Source: Nanohaloarchaea archaeon PL-Br10_U2g5
Lineage (GTDB): Archaea > Halobacteriota > Halobacteria > Halobacteriales > Haloferacaceae
Assembly: GCA_001564205.1 (NCBI GenBank)
Contig: LKMY01000094.1
Location: 1-6,573, forward strand
Length of the DNA stretch: 6,573 nt
Reading direction: 5' to 3'
Position numbers and translations under genes: made by a program. The notes beneath the pieces were generated by a model. The model had not been told where the DNA came from and did no database searches. It saw only the letters and a program-made list of their open reading frames with translations. This document shows, piece by piece, positions 5,575-6,573 of the stretch (positions are counted from its first letter, which is position 1; the number at the start of each line of letters is the position of its first letter).

Positions 5575-5608
5575 GCGGATCGTCGGTCACTCCGCTTCCG
5601 AGCGCTCG
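5574..5608. terminator. Stem-loop and palindrome between convergent genes
   Basis: AGCGGA (5574-5579) and TCCGCT (5591-5596) form a six-base stem with an 11-base loop, starting on the last base of the winged-helix stop codon. A perfect palindrome, CGAGCGCTCG (5599-5608), follows and abuts the HMG-CoA reductase stop. Either could act at the 3' end of both transcripts. There is no U-tract, so a terminator role is tentative. Confidence 0.35.
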
Positions 5609-6573
5609 CTACCGCCCGAGATCCGCGTGCGCCGACGAGAGGTGTCTTGAGCCGAGAGCCGCCAGCAGCGAGAGTTCGCCCGCGAGCGCTCCGACCGCGA
5701 TCGCCTCCGCGAGCGCGTCGCCGTTGCTGCCGGCCGGGTCGCCGCCGCCGCGAACGCCCAAGATGTCGAGACCGGCCGCCTGCGTCGGGAGCTTCGTCCC
5801 GCCGCCGACGGTGCCGACTTCGAGGCTCGCGAGCGAGACGGAGACGTACAGGTCGCCGTCGGGCGTCGTCTCCGCGGTCGTGATCGCGTTCGCCCCCTCG
5901 ACGACCTGCGCCTCGTCCTGACCGGTCGCGAGGAACATCGCCGCGACAGCGTTGGCGACGTGAGCGTTGAAGCCGAGCGCGCCCGCCTTCGCGGAGCCGA
6001 CGAGGTTCTTTCTGGTGTTGATCTCGGCTATCGCTTCGGGAGTCGTGTGGAGCCGGTTTTCGACGATCTCGCGGGGGATCTCCACGTCGGCGGCGACCGA
6101 GCGCCCGCGACCCTCCACGGCGTTGATCGCGGCCGGCTTCTTGTCTGAACAGAGGTTGCCCGAGAGCGCGACGAGCGAGGCGTCCGTCGCGGCTTCGATA
6201 GCGTCACACGCCTCACCGGTAGCGATAGTGACCATGTTCATTCCCATCGCGTCTTTCGTGTCGAAGCGGAATCGGAGGTAGACGTTGTTGCCGACGACGT
6301 ACGGCGTCACGTCGAGCAGCTCGCCGTGGCTCGTCGTCGACTCCGCGGCCTCTCGGAGGGTCGCCTCGTTGTCGCGCACCCACGAGACGAGCGCCTCGGC
6401 CTCGGCGACGTCGGCGACCCGGAACACGGGGGCACGGGTCATGCCGCTCTTTGTCACTCGCGCGGTCGCACCGCCCGCGTCGTTGACGACCGAGCAGCCC
6501 CGGTTGATCGAGGCGACGAGCGCGCCCTCCGTGGTCGCCATCGGCAGGTAGCGGTCGCCGGAGAAGGCGCCGC
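5609..6573 (-). CDS. hmgA: 3-hydroxy-3-methylglutaryl-CoA reductase, class I (N-terminus outside window)
   Basis: HMG-CoA reductase reduces HMG-CoA to mevalonate with two NADPH, the committed step of the mevalonate pathway that supplies archaeal isoprenoid lipids and carotenoids; it is the target of statins in haloarchaea. The last 320 residues are visible (from GAFSGDRYLP), so roughly the first 80-90 are beyond the right edge. An internal ATG at 6541 (MATTEGALVAS) is not the start: conserved GDRYLP precedes it in frame. Numbering from that Met, key sites are the catalytic Glu in TTEGALVAS (5), DAMGMNM (97-103), SDKKPAAIN with the catalytic Lys (134), GQDEAQ with the catalytic Asp (209), and the C-terminal RHLSSAHADLGR with the catalytic His (305). 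All are intact. As in other archaea there is no C-terminal extension. The promoter is outside the window. Confidence 0.97.
   Translation of the reverse strand, partial: GAFSGDRYLPMATTEGALVASINRGCSVVNDAGGATARVTKSGMTRAPVFRVADVAEAEALVSWVRDNEATLREAAESTTSHGELLDVTPYVVGNNVYLRFRFDTKDAMGMNMVTIATGEACDAIEAATDASLVALSGNLCSDKKPAAINAVEGRGRSVAADVEIPREIVENRLHTTPEAIAEINTRKNLVGSAKAGALGFNAHVANAVAAMFLATGQDEAQVVEGANAITTAETTPDGDLYVSVSLASLEVGTVGGGTKLPTQAAGLDILGVRGGGDPAGSNGDALAEAIAVGALAGELSLLAALGSRHLSSAHADLGR

Noticed and set aside
5609..6541. HMG-CoA reductase starting at the ATG at 6541
   Set aside because: Conserved residues GDRYLP lie in frame immediately upstream and the frame is open to the edge, so this Met is internal.
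1..6573. Mobile element or defence island
   Set aside because: No transposase, integrase, terminal inverted repeats, cas genes or toxin-antitoxin pair are visible, and composition appears even. The CARF-like regulator alone is not enough.

Overview
This window is from a haloarchaeon (class Halobacteria, Halorubrum- or Haloferax-like). The evidence is high GC by eye, very acidic Asp/Glu-rich proteins, archaeal TATA boxes about 24-31 bases before start codons (leaderless-type promoters), a coenzyme F420 gene and a class I HMG-CoA reductase of the archaeal lipid pathway. It reads as ordinary chromosomal DNA. I see no tRNA, rRNA, transposon or CRISPR array.

Layout, left to right. Positions 1-1208 (minus) hold most of an acetamidase/formamidase-family amidohydrolase carrying a four-cysteine zinc-ribbon-like insertion; its C-terminus lies beyond the left edge. 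Positions 1333-1944 (minus) hold a LysE/RhtB-type exporter with a clear promoter. A 157-base divergent region separates it from a small SnoaL/NTF2-like protein (2102-2476, plus, GTG start). Next comes a two-domain regulator (2542-3537, plus) with a CARF/Csa3-like N-terminal Rossmann-type domain and a C-terminal winged helix, matching what I recall as the haloarchaeal DUF6293/HFX_2341-type family. Downstream on the same strand is cofH (3627-5060), the radical-SAM enzyme making the precursor of F0, the F420 chromophore. A 36-base tandem repeat straddles the cofH stop codon. A small winged-helix protein (5257-5574, plus) follows, convergent with HMG-CoA reductase (5609-6573, minus), whose N-terminus lies beyond the right edge.

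Most genes look individually transcribed: four have a good TATA element at nearly the same distance from the start and no Shine-Dalgarno sequence. The most interesting part is the regulator-cofH pair. The 89-base gap between them holds a perfect 9-base inverted repeat just upstream of the cofH TATA box, and the regulator's own promoter is framed by two short dyads. This suggests, without proving it, an autoregulated ligand-responsive switch acting on F420 biosynthesis. cofG, the usual partner of cofH, is not in the window.
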